Origin: Xylogone sp. PMI_703 | Taxonomy: Eukaryota; Ascomycota; Leotiomycetes | DNA: 64,000 nt | Assembly (NCBI GenBank): GCA_021399445.1 | Contig: JAJTUQ010000006.1 | Location: 930,001-994,000, forward strand | Reading direction: 5' to 3' | Shown here: one piece after another, positions 1-10,980 of the stretch | Numbering within the stretch: position 1 is the first letter of the stretch | How the letters are laid out: the number at the start of each line of letters is the position of its first letter | Notes under the pieces: model-generated | Seen by the model: the letters and a program-made list of their open reading frames with translations, nothing else | The model's database searches: none | Told to the model about the DNA's origin: nothing | Translations under genes and position numbers: made by a program

Positions 1-1
1 T

Positions 2-1014
2 TCAAGTTACCAATCAGGCAGCGTCTACATGGCCGTTTTGGACTGCCCTATGGGCCATATCCCTGGGGTTTTTGCTGGAATTCGTTTGAAGAGAATCTCT
101 GCTGTATCCAATCTCTTTTGCCGTATAGATGTCCCCAAAGTATTTACATTTTGCAGACGGACCAGCGATGGCCAAATTGATCTCGAAGGGTTTGACCCAA
201 GGAAGAAACAAGATGAACTTTTTGATCTTTCACGAGGTAAGCTTCTTGTATACACCGCATGATTTTTTGTTCATCATTCTATGAGAGAATAGGTATAGTT
301 TTTAAAGATTGGACACCGCAGACTATAGTCGTCAAAAATAATTTTCAATCCCCTCTTTCACCAGGATTTTGGTTTGTTCCGACAAATATCCACTATATCC
401 CGGACGAGCGCTCTTATGCAAGATATTCTATGTCGATAGAAGACGTACATCCCAAAAATTTCTGGGACTCTAACACTTCAACAATACAACCCACTGGACA
501 AGAGTATAATAGCAACATAACTGTCTTATTCCGCTTTAGATTCGACTCTAAGCAGCTCGTTCTTGCTGCGGGCTCATTTTCCACTCCGACAGGATCCAAA
601 CCGTGGTGCAAATTCATCCCTACTTCACTTATTGAAGGGTTAGAGCGCTCGGAGCCTGCAATCGCATGGGGTTCATGGAGAAGGCTTAGAGAGAGAAGGG
701 TATGGAATGGCTTCAACACCATTGACGATCTTGATAACAAAGTTAAGCATATCATCGAAACCCACAGCCAAACAGCTTCTACGAAAGATCAACCAGCCTA
801 CTCTCCAATGCACCTTGTCGGACAGTCTGACTGGAATGAGGAACTCAGCCTAGCTGTTAGGGTTGAAAAGAAAAGTATTCTCGGGCCAAGAAATGTTTGT
901 CATTCGTTTGAAGCTAGATACTATACCGAGCCAGGGAACTCGACTTTTACTAAAACAAAATTGAAAAAAGTCGAAACCAGCACAGATATTGGCTTAAGGA
1001 AGAGAGGTTATTAA
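2..1014 (+). CDS. C-terminal part of a HET-like incompatibility protein (partial)
   Basis: The gene enters from the left edge, so its N-terminus and any HET domain lie outside the window. Two exons can be joined: 2..236 and 365..1014, with a GTAAGC donor at 237 and an acceptor AG at 363-364. The codon is completed in frame and gives about 294 visible residues ending at TAA 1012-1014. The first exon, with an 'MAVLDCPMGHIPGVFAGIRL' stretch followed by a region in which the protein reports 'RID', resembles the less conserved tail that follows the HET domain in many Pezizomycotina proteins. That comparison is from memory and no catalytic motif is visible. The second exon is rich in charged and aromatic residues with no transmembrane segment. 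Alternative: a lineage-specific protein of unknown function. The coding assignment is fairly safe; the family assignment is tentative. Confidence 0.5.
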
Positions 1015-1899
1015 TAAGGGATGATGCCTGTAACGTATGGACGTAGGCAGTCACTAATAAGGGACAGCGCATCGAATTTTTCTCATAGTACTAGGATCGT
1101 CTCATTGCGATGGCTTTGGCCTTGCGGTATTTAGGCTGCGTTTTGTTTCTCAGGGTTCGTCCATTTGATTCTGTATGAATCATAATAGACTAACTAAAAC
1201 TTGATGGATTCTTGACTTGGATCTTTTGGCGAAAATCCCGATTTCAATGCCTGCCCAAGCCGTTTATACTAAATTAAGAACCCACCAATCGACAGCAATA
1301 ATCACTAATAAGAACGTCACTGGCTCTCTCGATTCCTGTTTCGAATAGCCAGACGACCCAGGGTATGTGAGTTGTGTTTACGGCGTCTATTTTTTTCGAT
1401 GTATTGAAAAGCAGCGGTGTCTTTGCAAGGCCAGCTACCATAAAAGGGTCCGAAATATATAACATTATATATTCCTTCATTTTGATTTGATAAAAACCGT
1501 GCAAAATAACGGAACAAAGATTTCCTGATTTTTCGATAACTAAGTAGTTGAAAAAGCCAAGTATTTCGAAGCCTGAGATTACGAATTTGGCACAGATACC
1601 TATTCTTGAGCAGATCCTTGTAAAACAAACATTTCTGTTTTCTCGTCATCTTTATGACAAGCAGTTACTAATGATAAATGACTGATAAACACTTTTTCCT
1701 TGTTTATTGAGATATCGTAACCTATCCTAAAAAAAAAAAAAGTACCCCTCGTACCGTAGTAGCGTAGACATTGGGTTATTTTTCAACGTACCAAAAGCGA
1801 AATAAAGACATCACCTTAAACATACATCAACAGAATGGAAAATATATGGCATATCAAAGAAAAGAACATCCAAAATCCAAAAAAGATTCGAGAAAATCC
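1015..1899. other. Gene-free AT-rich stretch
   Basis: No supported gene. It holds a 13-nt A run at 1729-1741. The decamer TAATAAGGGA occurs at 1012-1021 (overlapping the stop codon of the preceding gene) and again at 1055-1064. A shorter TAATAAG lies at 1306-1312. Open frames here are short and unlike any family I know. Confidence 0.5.
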
Positions 1900-1905
1900 A
1901 AAAAA
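1900..1905 (-). terminator. Pol III T6 terminator of tRNA-Gly
   Basis: Six consecutive T on the minus strand begin three bases after the tRNA 3' end, the usual position for RNA polymerase III termination. Confidence 0.85.
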
Positions 1906-1908
1906 TCA

Positions 1909-1979
1909 TGCATCAGCCGTGAATCGAACACGGGGCCCATCGATGGCAACGATGGATTTTACCACTAAACCACTGATGC
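1909..1979 (-). tRNA. tRNA-Gly (GCC anticodon)
   Basis: The minus strand folds into a complete 71-nt cloverleaf without an intron. The acceptor stem GCATCAG pairs with CTGATGC and is followed by discriminator A. The D arm carries the AGTGGTA loop, and the anticodon stem CATCG/CGATG encloses loop TTGCCAT, so the anticodon is GCC. The variable loop is GGCC and the T arm is CCGTG-TTCGATT-CACGG. The internal A box (TGGTTTAGTGG) and B box (GTTCGATTC) fit a pol III promoter. CCA is not encoded, as expected for a eukaryote. It reads glycine GGC/GGU codons. Confidence 0.96.
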
Positions 1980-2641
1980 TGTTGATGTTGCTCAACCGAG
2001 TACTCGGTTTGTTGAGTGCTCCATTGCTTATTGTGATTTATTAAAGAATGGGAAAGACCCGTTTGTGAAAAAGAGGAGCATCAATCCAGCAGGGAAGCAT
2101 TTTCATCCCTTTGTTTGGAGCTTGCGCGAGGTTGATCTTTGGGGTTTGGATTTCTCTTTCCACTTTTTAGTTCTTCTTTTCTTTGTTTACACGTATAGCG
2201 AAAGCTTTGTGATTATGCATGGAGCGCTTATACTTTCCTAGCGATTGTTTTTAAATGTCCTACCTGCATCTGCTGTATCCAGTAGAACATCTCGCACGGA
2301 GCTAGAACAGAGACGCATTAGCAAGGTAAATTTGTAGACTGATTGCTCAAGCAAATAAATAGCTGCTTGTGATCATTACAAGTACATTCTAAAACACAAA
2401 GTTCCAAAGAATTAAAAGCTTGATTGACTAGAAACGTAAACTATCCAACATGTAGAAAACAATGAAGCACTCCGCTATCCGATGGGAATCCCGTCTAATG
2501 CACATACAACAAAGACAAGCACTAAAAGCCATTTATGCATTTACTCATACATTTCCCCCCTCTTTGCCATTCAATCGTTGTCGCAGTCATCCGGCATTCT
2601 TTCTTCCACCTCGTCCATCAAACATCACACGGGTCAGGTTC
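1980..2641. other. Intergenic, no gene seen
   Basis: This lies between the 5' side of tRNA-Gly and the 3' end of the ARF-GAP gene and probably holds that gene's 3' UTR. Only short shadow frames are present. Confidence 0.5.
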
Positions 2642-4115
2642 TTACCACTTGTCCCAGTCGTCGTCCTTCTGGGCCATTGCGCCACCTCCAGCACCACCGC
2701 CAGCTTTCTTGATGGCGCTCGTCCCTACAGCGGAGCTACCACCGCTCCGACCGGCCCCTGCGGCGGCGAAGCTGTCCCAGAAATCCTTCTTGCTCTCGTC
2801 AATGGGTACGTTGCGGGACTTGGCCGACGAGGCGGAAGGCCCCTCAACGAAGCGGTTGAAGCCTTCTGCAGCTGACTTAGCGCCGGTTTGGGCATTTCTG
2901 GCGACTTGTGCCGCTGTGAGGCGAGCTTGGGCTGCGAGGTCTGACTCGGCAAGCTAGAAGATGAGGTGAAGCATTAGTACGCATATAGGAGGCAGTAGAG
3001 GTGGGATAGCTCAAAGACCGCAATAAGATAGATGGAAGGGAGAGAGAGAGGGAGAGCAAACCTTCTGTGCAGTAGGTTGGATATATCCTTCATTGACAGT
3101 CTTCGCAGTCTTTGCAACACTGGTAGTAAACCATCCGAATCCCTTCGTTAATGCAGCCATGGGATCCTTCTGTAGTTCATCGAATCCCGGCAATCCTTCA
3201 TTGTTCCTGTTGGTCTCTATCGGCCCTGTATTGCCAAACCCAGAATACTTCCCTCCTTGACTTGGTGGTAAATGATCTGGTCGATTCGCATTTGCCGCTC
3301 CCAGACCTGCAAAGTACTTATCATCGACCCTCACCTTTCCTAGCTCCCCTGCGGGATGAGGACTAGACGTTCGTGCTGTCGAGGTACGACCCATCGGAGT
3401 CTGAGATCTGCTCCCAGATGTCGACGTCGAGTTGGTTGACGATAATTTCGCAGCGGCAGTAGAAGGTGGCGGTTTAGCACCAGATGGCACATACTCTCTC
3501 CCCTCGACTTTCGCGCTCAGTCGCTCTTTGTATTCCTCTCCAATCTCTCCCGAGTATCGTTCCGCAATGGTTGCGTCCTCCCACGTAATCCCAGCGATCT
3601 TGTTCCCTTCCCAATTTTCAAAGAACTCCTTCCACCTCTTATTACCGCCCTCCCTCATGCGCTCAATCTCCGCGGCCTTGAACGCGTCCATGGTGATGCT
3701 CCTCACGAAACTGATGTGCACGCCCAGTCCACGATGGACACCGGCGCAGTTGAGACAGATGAAGACGCCGAATTTCGGAGATGCCCATTGAGGGCTCGGG
3801 GCGCCGCAGTCGCAGCAGCGGTCATTGTCTTGGGTCTTCTGGATCTCGAGGAGCTGTTATGAAGAACGAATTTCCAACGTCAGTAACTTGAAAACTTTTG
3901 AAAATCTGTTTCTCTTTTCGCTATTCATTTGATCTGCTTCTGAGCAAGTATTTCTCAAGTGATTCGATTTGAAAACAAAACCTCTTCTACAAATGTGGAC
4001 AATCTCTCGTAGCACACGCGCAGAAGGAGAATGCAAATTGGAACACGAGGATATAGGGGAAACATACCTTCGATCTGGTCTCAGGATCAACTTCCCACAT
4101 GGCTTTGGAGGCCAT
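2642..4115 (-). CDS. GCS1: ARF GTPase-activating protein, Gcs1/ArfGAP1 type
   Basis: Exons on the minus strand are 4115..4068, 3853..3062 and 2953..2642, coding for 383 residues. The ArfGAP domain (about residues 10-125) contains the zinc finger: CCDCGAP, then CLNC after FGVFI, a C-x2-C-x16-C-x2-C arrangement, followed by [15 protein letters not shown] with the arginine finger. The middle is Ser/Thr/Pro-rich. A helix-like segment (about 260-300) resembles the membrane-sensing part of ArfGAP1 and Gcs1, and the protein ends WDKW. The family stimulates GTP hydrolysis on Arf1 and acts in COPI traffic between Golgi and ER and in post-Golgi traffic. The 48-nt first exon lies before the zinc finger, so the start is the only upstream ATG giving the usual ETRSK...LLEIQK lead-in. 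The second intron uses a weak GTTTGC donor. The Glo3 type is less likely because it lacks this C-terminal layout. Confidence 0.93.
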
Positions 4116-4974
4116 GTTTGCACTACTGATTCGGTGCTTGCACCAACGATGGGTGCGCGCACTGTGAAGAAGAGAGAGATCGTTGCCAGGAGTCGTTAGC
4201 TGGCAGAGAATAGAGGACAGCTGAGAGCGCTTATCTACTTGGTCTGAATCTGGAGGGGTGTCGAATTGGGTTTGACGTTGGCGGTCCAGCCGGGGCAGGG
4301 GCCAGTTTTGTGGCTGGTGTGGCTTCAATCAAGGTCCAGACCAATGGAAAGGCGGTGACACGCGATCGCCTACCCGTTTCCCCACAAAAGGGGCCGATGT
4401 GAAAATAATTATGGATATCTCGACTGGGGCTGCTGTGCATTACATCTGCGAACTGCATAATCATGGATCCTAATAAACTCCACAGCAAACAACTCACTTG
4501 TTCACATACATCATATAATGGTAATTACTACATTGCCATTTCTACTAGAATGATTTTAACGGATGTTTGGTATCGCAAAAGACGAAACTGATAAGCTTTT
4601 CCCATTCCTTTTCCCAGAGAGCATATCACGTCGAAAATCTAGTGTACAGCCCGGACCGGGAGAGATCATGAGAAAAATAAGTAGTAAGACATAGATGTTT
4701 AGAAGGAAATTGGACGTCATCGAGAACTATTGAGAAAACCAAACGTAAGATGGAATAGAAGTCATCCAACGCAAGATAAACTTTTTTGTCGTTCCCAGCC
4801 AGAATAAAAGAAAGATTCATAAAAATGTTCGTTTCGTACAGCAAATATTTTAAAGAGAGCGTGTCCATTAATATTAGATTGGCTCCAAAAGCACTGCGCA
4901 GCATGCATGTTGTCCCCCTAAGAATAATGTACACCTCCCCTTCTAATCATCTGCTGCCCTGCAAACCTGTTTGC
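4116..4974. other. Intergenic, promoter of GCS1 and 3' region of the RRM gene
   Basis: No supported gene. It contains the 5' flank of the ARF-GAP gene and the 3' flank of the next minus-strand gene. No element was recognised. Confidence 0.5.
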
Positions 4975-6466
4975 TTAAGCAGCAGTGGTCTCAGTGGAGC
5001 CATTGACCGGGGCAGCGGCAGCCTCTGCAGCGGGGGCATTGGCATCCTCATCGGTCTTGTCTGGGCTGTCGATGGCGACCTTGACAGCAATCTCGCGACC
5101 CTCAATCTCCTTGCCGTTCATCTCAGCAACAGCCTTCTGTTGCAGCTCCTCAGAGGCGAGCGTGACGAAACCGAAACCACGACCCTTGCGAGGCTCATTA
5201 CGAGCCTGAAGTTTCTTAACCATGAAGCGGGGGATAGGGCGGAGGGCGATCTTTGCGGAGGATGGCTCGTAGGCGGCGAAAAGTTCCTTGAGCTACAAAG
5301 TGGTAGAATATTAGTATCCGAACTATCATAGCTATGTCATGGTGGGGGATTTGAAGCTTACCTTCTCTTCAGAAAGATCGTAAGGCAGGTTTGCAACCAT
5401 AACCTTGGTCTTAGAAGGGATACCGTCGGCTGGAGGACCACGCTCACGACGCTCACGAGGCTGAGCTGGGGTCTTAGCGGACTTCTTCTTGTCTTCCTCA
5501 GTGGCGGCTGGGGTTTCAGTAGTAGCGGCTGCAGCTTCGGTCGAAGCAGGGGCGTCTTCCTTGGCTGCTCCCTCAGCGGTAGCACCTTGCTCTCCCTGGC
5601 CATAAATTAGAACAGGTATCCCTACAAGACGATTTCTAAATCGGAAGAATATATAACTTACACCACGTGCGCTGCGACCACCACGGCCACCACGTCCACG
5701 TCCACGGCCGCGGCCTCGTCCGGAGGTCCTGCGGCGACCTTCGTTTCCGGAAACACCCTCTCCTCCGCTTGCAGCACCCTCAGCCTTTTCTCCAGCAGGC
5801 TCAGGCTTGCGAGCAAGCTGAACCGAGACCTTGCGGTCCAAGATTTCCTTTCCTGAGAGCTCGGCGATAGCACGTTCAGCTTCACTTGGAGTAGATAGGT
5901 CGACGAAAGCGTACCCGACAGGGCGGTCAGTGCGCGGGTTCTTTGGGATGGAAGTGGATTCACTATGGGATTTTGTCAGCAGGCTATTCATATTGCTTTC
6001 CGGTTTTGAGATATCTGATAAGGAGTACGTCGCAAGTTCTGTTCAGGGACCATGTTACAGCTGGTCAAATCTCCATCTCTGTAATATTGAAGAGGTGGCG
6101 ACATTGCCACAGTGGCCTTTTTGATGGAACATATGCTCCATTTGGCAGAGGGAGCCTGATGAATGCAGCAGGACGTGGCGGCCCGAAATAGAAGCGGCAA
6201 ACAAAGAAAAAGAAGATGGCGAATGCTCACATTAGGTATCCCTTGAAGAAAGCTTGCAACTCCCCCTCAGTAGTCGCATATGCGAGGTTACCGATGTAGA
6301 GTCGTCGTCCCTCGGCAGCGCTGGCAAGGACGGCCTCATTCTGGGCGTCCTTGGTGGCCTTGTCGCCCGAGTTGGCGTCGGCCTTGCTGTCAGAGAGAGA
6401 TGTGTTGCCAAGAGCGGCAGTAACGTCGTTGACGGCGTCAGTAACTTTCTCCACGATAGCAGACAT
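4975..6466 (-). CDS. Two-RRM RNA-binding protein, Sbp1-like (RRM-RGG-RRM)
   Basis: Four exons (6466..6231, 5962..5662, 5595..5362, 5292..4975) give 362 residues. RRM1 (about 55-135) has RNP2 LYIGNLAY and RNP1 VGYAFVDL and is interrupted by the first intron. An arginine-glycine run (about 158-178) follows, then an Ala/Glu/Thr-rich linker. RRM2 (about 230-335) has RNP2 VMVANLPY and RNP1 RGFGFVTL. The order RRM, RG-rich, RRM is that of yeast Sbp1, a P-body and stress-granule protein that binds eIF4G through its RGG part, represses translation and promotes decapping. That role is inferred here. The N-terminal 50 residues are acidic and low-complexity. Intron 2 (5596..5661) is 66 nt and contains no stop in frame, so its retention would add 22 residues next to the RG-rich part. 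A nucleolin-like function cannot be excluded. Confidence 0.85.
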
Positions 6467-8194
6467 GTTGATTGAAGATGTGGTGTGGTGTCGGTGAACT
6501 GAAGAAGCGGCTTGAAACTTAAGTGGAAATTATCGACGTTCGCTGAGTGTGGTGAAACTCTTGAACAAGCGGGGGAGTTGAGATAAGGGTAGCTAGGTGC
6601 CCTAGAAGATGGTTTGCTCAGTGTTGACGTTGGGGTGTTCTTGATGAACGAGATCGGATCTTGGGTTTGATGTGAAGTCAGAAGAAAGGGAGAGTCGGAG
6701 AAGGAGCTTCCACAGTGCAAATATAAATTTCGGGCTGCTGCACGTTTAGCGACATTGCGCCTTGCCCGAACGGGAGCTGGCGCACCGAGCTAAGGTAGTT
6801 TCAACCAAGCAGCGGGCAGCATGGAGGGCAAGGGCGTGCTGGGAGCGCACGAGAGTAAGCTTAGACAACGCAATTTAAGGTGTTTGCCCCGAACTACTGC
6901 TACGCCAGCCCATGCCGGCATTGCCCCCTATTCTCGCCTTCCAGAAGCAGAGAGAAGGAGGCAGAGAGGATACACCGGGAGCACTCAATTATTACAGACA
7001 ATACAGGTGGTACCACCAAGCTGCGATAAAAGGGGGCAATTGGGCTCCTGAAAGCTGCCCAGTTGCACACAGACTTGCTTGGGCATCTCTATCCCCTTTC
7101 TTTCTTTTCCTGTTGACCGTTTCTTCCCCGCTCTTTCTCTGCCGTCTGCTATCTTTCGGTGAGTCAAACGGTGTAGACGTGGACTACTGTGCTTGTTGTA
7201 TATGTGTCTCCAATGTACAGGCACGACAACTCACACAGCAAAGCACCAGCACCAGCGCCAGCCGTATGCAGTTAAGCAGCCCTCTTGGAGCCCAGTAGTC
7301 CATCCAGTTGTCACGTCCTGGTAGTTCTCCAGTCGCCCGTCTCTCTCTTCTCCAGCTCTCCAGCCTGGCACCTGGCCGCTGGTTGCGCTGGGTGCCTTTG
7401 AAAGCGGCCCAGCATTCATCCACTGCTGTACAGAGAAGGTAAACAACCCAGTGTTGCATGAACCATCAATTTCCGAGCCGATGAAAGCGTTGTCCGCCTC
7501 GCCGTTGTTTGTGCGCCATCTTCTGGGGGCTCGTTTATCCATATCAGTTGCCGTGCTCCACCGCACAACTGCAAGGCTGCATCTCTCATGTCCACAGGCT
7601 GCGAGCTCCTGTGGGCTGCAGCGGCGCCCGTTGAATTGGTGGATTGAGAGGCGCCCCAGAGCACTGGAGAAACAACAGACCGAGAGAGCCGCAAGATCCA
7701 TCATTGTCCAGTGCCTTTTCCCTGGTACCGGTTCCCACCATAGAGAGAAAAGGCCCCAGGCCAGCGAGCCCAGATCACACCTTGTGGCGAAATGCTCCAT
7801 TAAAAGCCGCCCTCCGTACCGCGGGATCTAGCCTTTAGGGCTTTTAGAGCTTGCCTGGGACGCCTGGGAGAGCTGTCAGAACCCTGGGGACAGAACCCAC
7901 CGGACAGACTGCTAGGCGCTAATGACGGCAATGCTATGTCATGATGGAGGCGTAAAATTTTTGCTGTTTTTACCCCGAGTCCGTGGTTCGGTCGTTGCTG
8001 CGCGATAGTGCAAGCTGTACAGTGGATATTCATTGTGATTTCTTGTGACTGCTCTAAGGGCTGCATCTCGTGACGTCAAGCCTAGATTTTCAGGCTTTGA
8101 GACCATTACCCCCCTTTTTTGATAGTCGATAAGGGGATCAAAACATCAAGAAAAGTTGCATTGCTCTCTGGGCGTCCAACTCCGCACCGCAGGC
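6467..8194. other. 1.7 kb divergent intergenic region
   Basis: This lies between two divergently transcribed genes (RRM protein on minus, TAH18 on plus). Open frames up to 189 codons exist on the minus strand (7231..7800), but the translation is rich in Trp, Cys and Arg in no recognisable pattern, so I treat them as non-coding. A pyrimidine-rich patch lies at about 7085-7160 on the plus strand. Confidence 0.5.
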
Positions 8195-10454
8195 ATGACA
8201 TCACAGCCCAACGCCGGCCAGCGCCATGATAGATCTGCCCTCGTGCTCTATGCTTCAGAAACGGGCAACAGTCAAGATGTGGCAGAGGAATTGGGTCGTG
8301 CTGTTGAGAGGCTGCATTTCAATGCGCAGGTATCAGACATGGACAGTGTCGAGCTTGTAGGTTCGCCTCGTTAAGGCTTCAAAGTGAACTGTTGCTGGCA
8401 GAGACGGCGCGTACTGACATGTTATCCTTAATACAAGAATTACCTGCTGAGATTCACTGTGATTATCTTTGCTGTCTCGACCACTGGACAAGGAGAGTTC
8501 CCAAAGAACTCCAGGAAGTTTTGGAAAAGCCTCCTCCGAAAGCGGCTTCCTCCTAACTGTCTTGGTCACGTGACATTTGCACTCTTTGGATTAGGAGACT
8601 CTTCATATCCTAAGTAGGCCACTGTTATCTTTAGTAAATACTAGTTGTTAAGATGTAATGCTAACAATGCGTAAAAGATTTAACTGGGCCGCGCGAAAAT
8701 TGCACAAGCGTTTGCTGCAGTTAGGTGCAAAGGAGATATATCCCCTTGGCGAAGCAGATGAACAGCATTCTGAAGGGTCCGTAATAAATTACTCTTAATT
8801 CAAGTATGAATCTGAAGCAAGTTCAGCTTGTCGCTAATACACACACAGAATTGATGGCACCTTTATAAACTGGGCCGCTGATTTTAGCAAGCATCTTCTC
8901 TCTTTATATCCACTACCAGATGGCTTGTTTCCAATCCCATCAGACACTCTTTTACCTCCAAAATACCTTCTAGAACTTTCAAGTTCAGAGCAAACACCAA
9001 ATCCAGCAACTACCAAAGCCATATCGTCTGAAATGGCCTATCTTCTTGACGAGATCCAGAAAAGGAGGGCAGAGCAAGGTATACATGCTTCAGACTCGCA
9101 TTCTGGAATCTTGAATGAGCAGTACAATAAAGACTACCTTAACGGCCCTGGTGAAGGAGAGGTTCTTACCGATACGTCTGCTCCACCAGATGACCTTCTT
9201 CCGATCCCAGGCTCCTTTGAAGCCTTGCTCACTGACAATAAGAGAATAACGCCTGAAAGCCACTGGCAAGATGTTCGAGAGCTCACGTTGCTCTTACCAG
9301 AACACATGGAATATCAGCCTGGCGATACAATCGACATTTATCCCAAAAACTTCCCCAAGGATGTTCAAGCTCTCATCGACCTCATGGACTGGGTTACCGT
9401 CGCTGACACGCCTCTCACTTTCAGTGCAACTTCTCCCAAATATTTCCGCGAAAAGTCACTCACTTCTCTCGTTCCTCACCTCTATCCTCTGGAGAATACC
9501 ACTCTCCGCCAGCTCCTCACCCACAACCTAGATATCACAGCAATACCCAAGCGGTCTTTCTTCAGCACCATCTACCACTTCACAGATGACCAAATGCACA
9601 AGGAACGACTCCAAGAGTTCAGCAATCCAGTCTACACCGATGAATTCTTCGACTACGCTACCCGTCCGCGTCGTTCAATCCTTGAAGTCCTCCAAGACTT
9701 CCCCAGCGTCAAGATTCCCTGGACCCAGGCAACTTCCATCTTCCCCCTAATCCGTCCACGCACATTCAGCATCAGCTCGGGCGGCACCCTGAAGCAAGCA
9801 CCCGAGCGTGGCTTCCAAAAAGTACAACTCCTAGTAGCCATCGTCAAATACCGCACCGTCCTCAGAAAGATCCGCCAGGGCTTATGCTCGCGCTATATAA
9901 CCTCCCTCGGACCCAACTCCGTCCTCAAGATCAACCTAAACCGCGGCACCTCCTTCTACGCCAAGATCAGATCCGAGCCCACCACTCCTCTCATCCTAAT
10001 CTGTCCCGGCACAGGGGTCGCACCAGCTCGCGCCCTGATCTGGGAACGCGCGGCTCTGATTTCCGAAGGCCGTTCCGTAGGCCGTGTACTCCTCTTCTTC
10101 GGCAACCGGAACCACGATGCGGATTTCTTCTATTCCAAGGAATGGATGCAGAACCCCCTGATCAGTAGCTTTCTGGACGTCCTAACCGCCTTCTCGCGGG
10201 ACCAGAGAGAGAAGATATATGTCCAGGATATCGTGCGACAGCAGGGTTCTCTGGTGTATAGATTGCTCAGAGAGGGCGCGGTGGTGGTCGTTTGCGGGAG
10301 CTCGGGAAAGATGCCGCTTGCGGTTCGGAGTGCGTTGGTTGATGTGATGATGCAGGAGGATGCGCCGGATGGGAGCTGGAAGAGTAGGGAGGGAGCTGAG
10401 GGGTACATGAGCTTGCTGGAGAAGGAGGGAAGGTATATTCAAGAGACGTGGTGA
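8195..10454 (+). CDS. TAH18: NADPH-dependent diflavin oxidoreductase (Tah18/NDOR1)
   Basis: Exons 8195..8356, 8438..8613, 8678..8776 and 8849..10454 give 680 residues. The flavodoxin-like FMN domain starts with YASETGNSQDVAEELGR (about 19-35) and has the STTGQGEFP and FGLGDSSYPKFNWAARKL loops. The FAD domain carries RPRTFSISS (about 446-454). The NADPH domain carries CPGTGVAPARALIWER (about 531) and ends in an aromatic ETW, as expected for this flavin-shielding C-terminus. In yeast Tah18 passes electrons from NADPH to the Fe-S protein Dre2 at the start of cytosolic Fe-S protein assembly and is essential. The third intron needs a poor GTCCGT donor at 8777 to keep frame (GG + A ATT GAT). The length matches fungal orthologues. 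Confidence 0.95.
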
Positions 10455-10980
10455 AATTGGAAGCATTGCATTCGTTCATGAGCATTTGGGTCTGTAATGG
10501 CGTTTTCTTAGCATATGGGGATACCGGGGCTGAGAAATGATGATATGAGTTTGAGGAACTACTTCACTGGGATTGTAAGTTATTAGAAGGCATGATAAAG
10601 AATAGGAATGCATCACTGGCATTTTCACATGATTTAATAAGATGATGAAGTTGATCAGGCGGAAATGACTAGATTAAATGATTATAAATAGACAAAACCC
10701 AGCATGCTCTTAGTAGTCCCTATGTGGGAGATACGAGGCTCTAAAACTCCATAAGGCCGAGCGGTGGCCTATCCAGAGCGCCAGTAGATACTCCATTATA
10801 ATAACAATAAAGACGCAGAAGGGTATATTATAAAGAACACCTCGAAGTTGAAGCCCACCTTCCAGAGAAAACCTCCCACCAACCGTACCGCCTTGACCGA
10901 CCATCTATGATCCCAAGAAACGCTAGGTGTCCCATAATAAATTCGCAAAAAAGTAAAAAAAGGATTAATGAGTAGACCAT
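10455..10980. other. Convergent intergenic region
   Basis: This holds the 3' flanks of TAH18 (plus) and the telobox gene (minus). It is AT-rich with no gene seen. Confidence 0.5.

Noticed and set aside
1012..1064. Repeated TAATAAGGGA at 1012 and 1055
   Set aside because: Two 10-mers 43 bp apart, one overlapping a stop codon, in AT-rich DNA; too short to call an element.
7231..7800. 189-codon frame on the minus strand between the RRM gene and TAH18
   Set aside because: Trp/Cys/Arg-rich composition with no recognisable pattern, and overlapping frames on the other strand; likely a chance frame in a GC-rich promoter.
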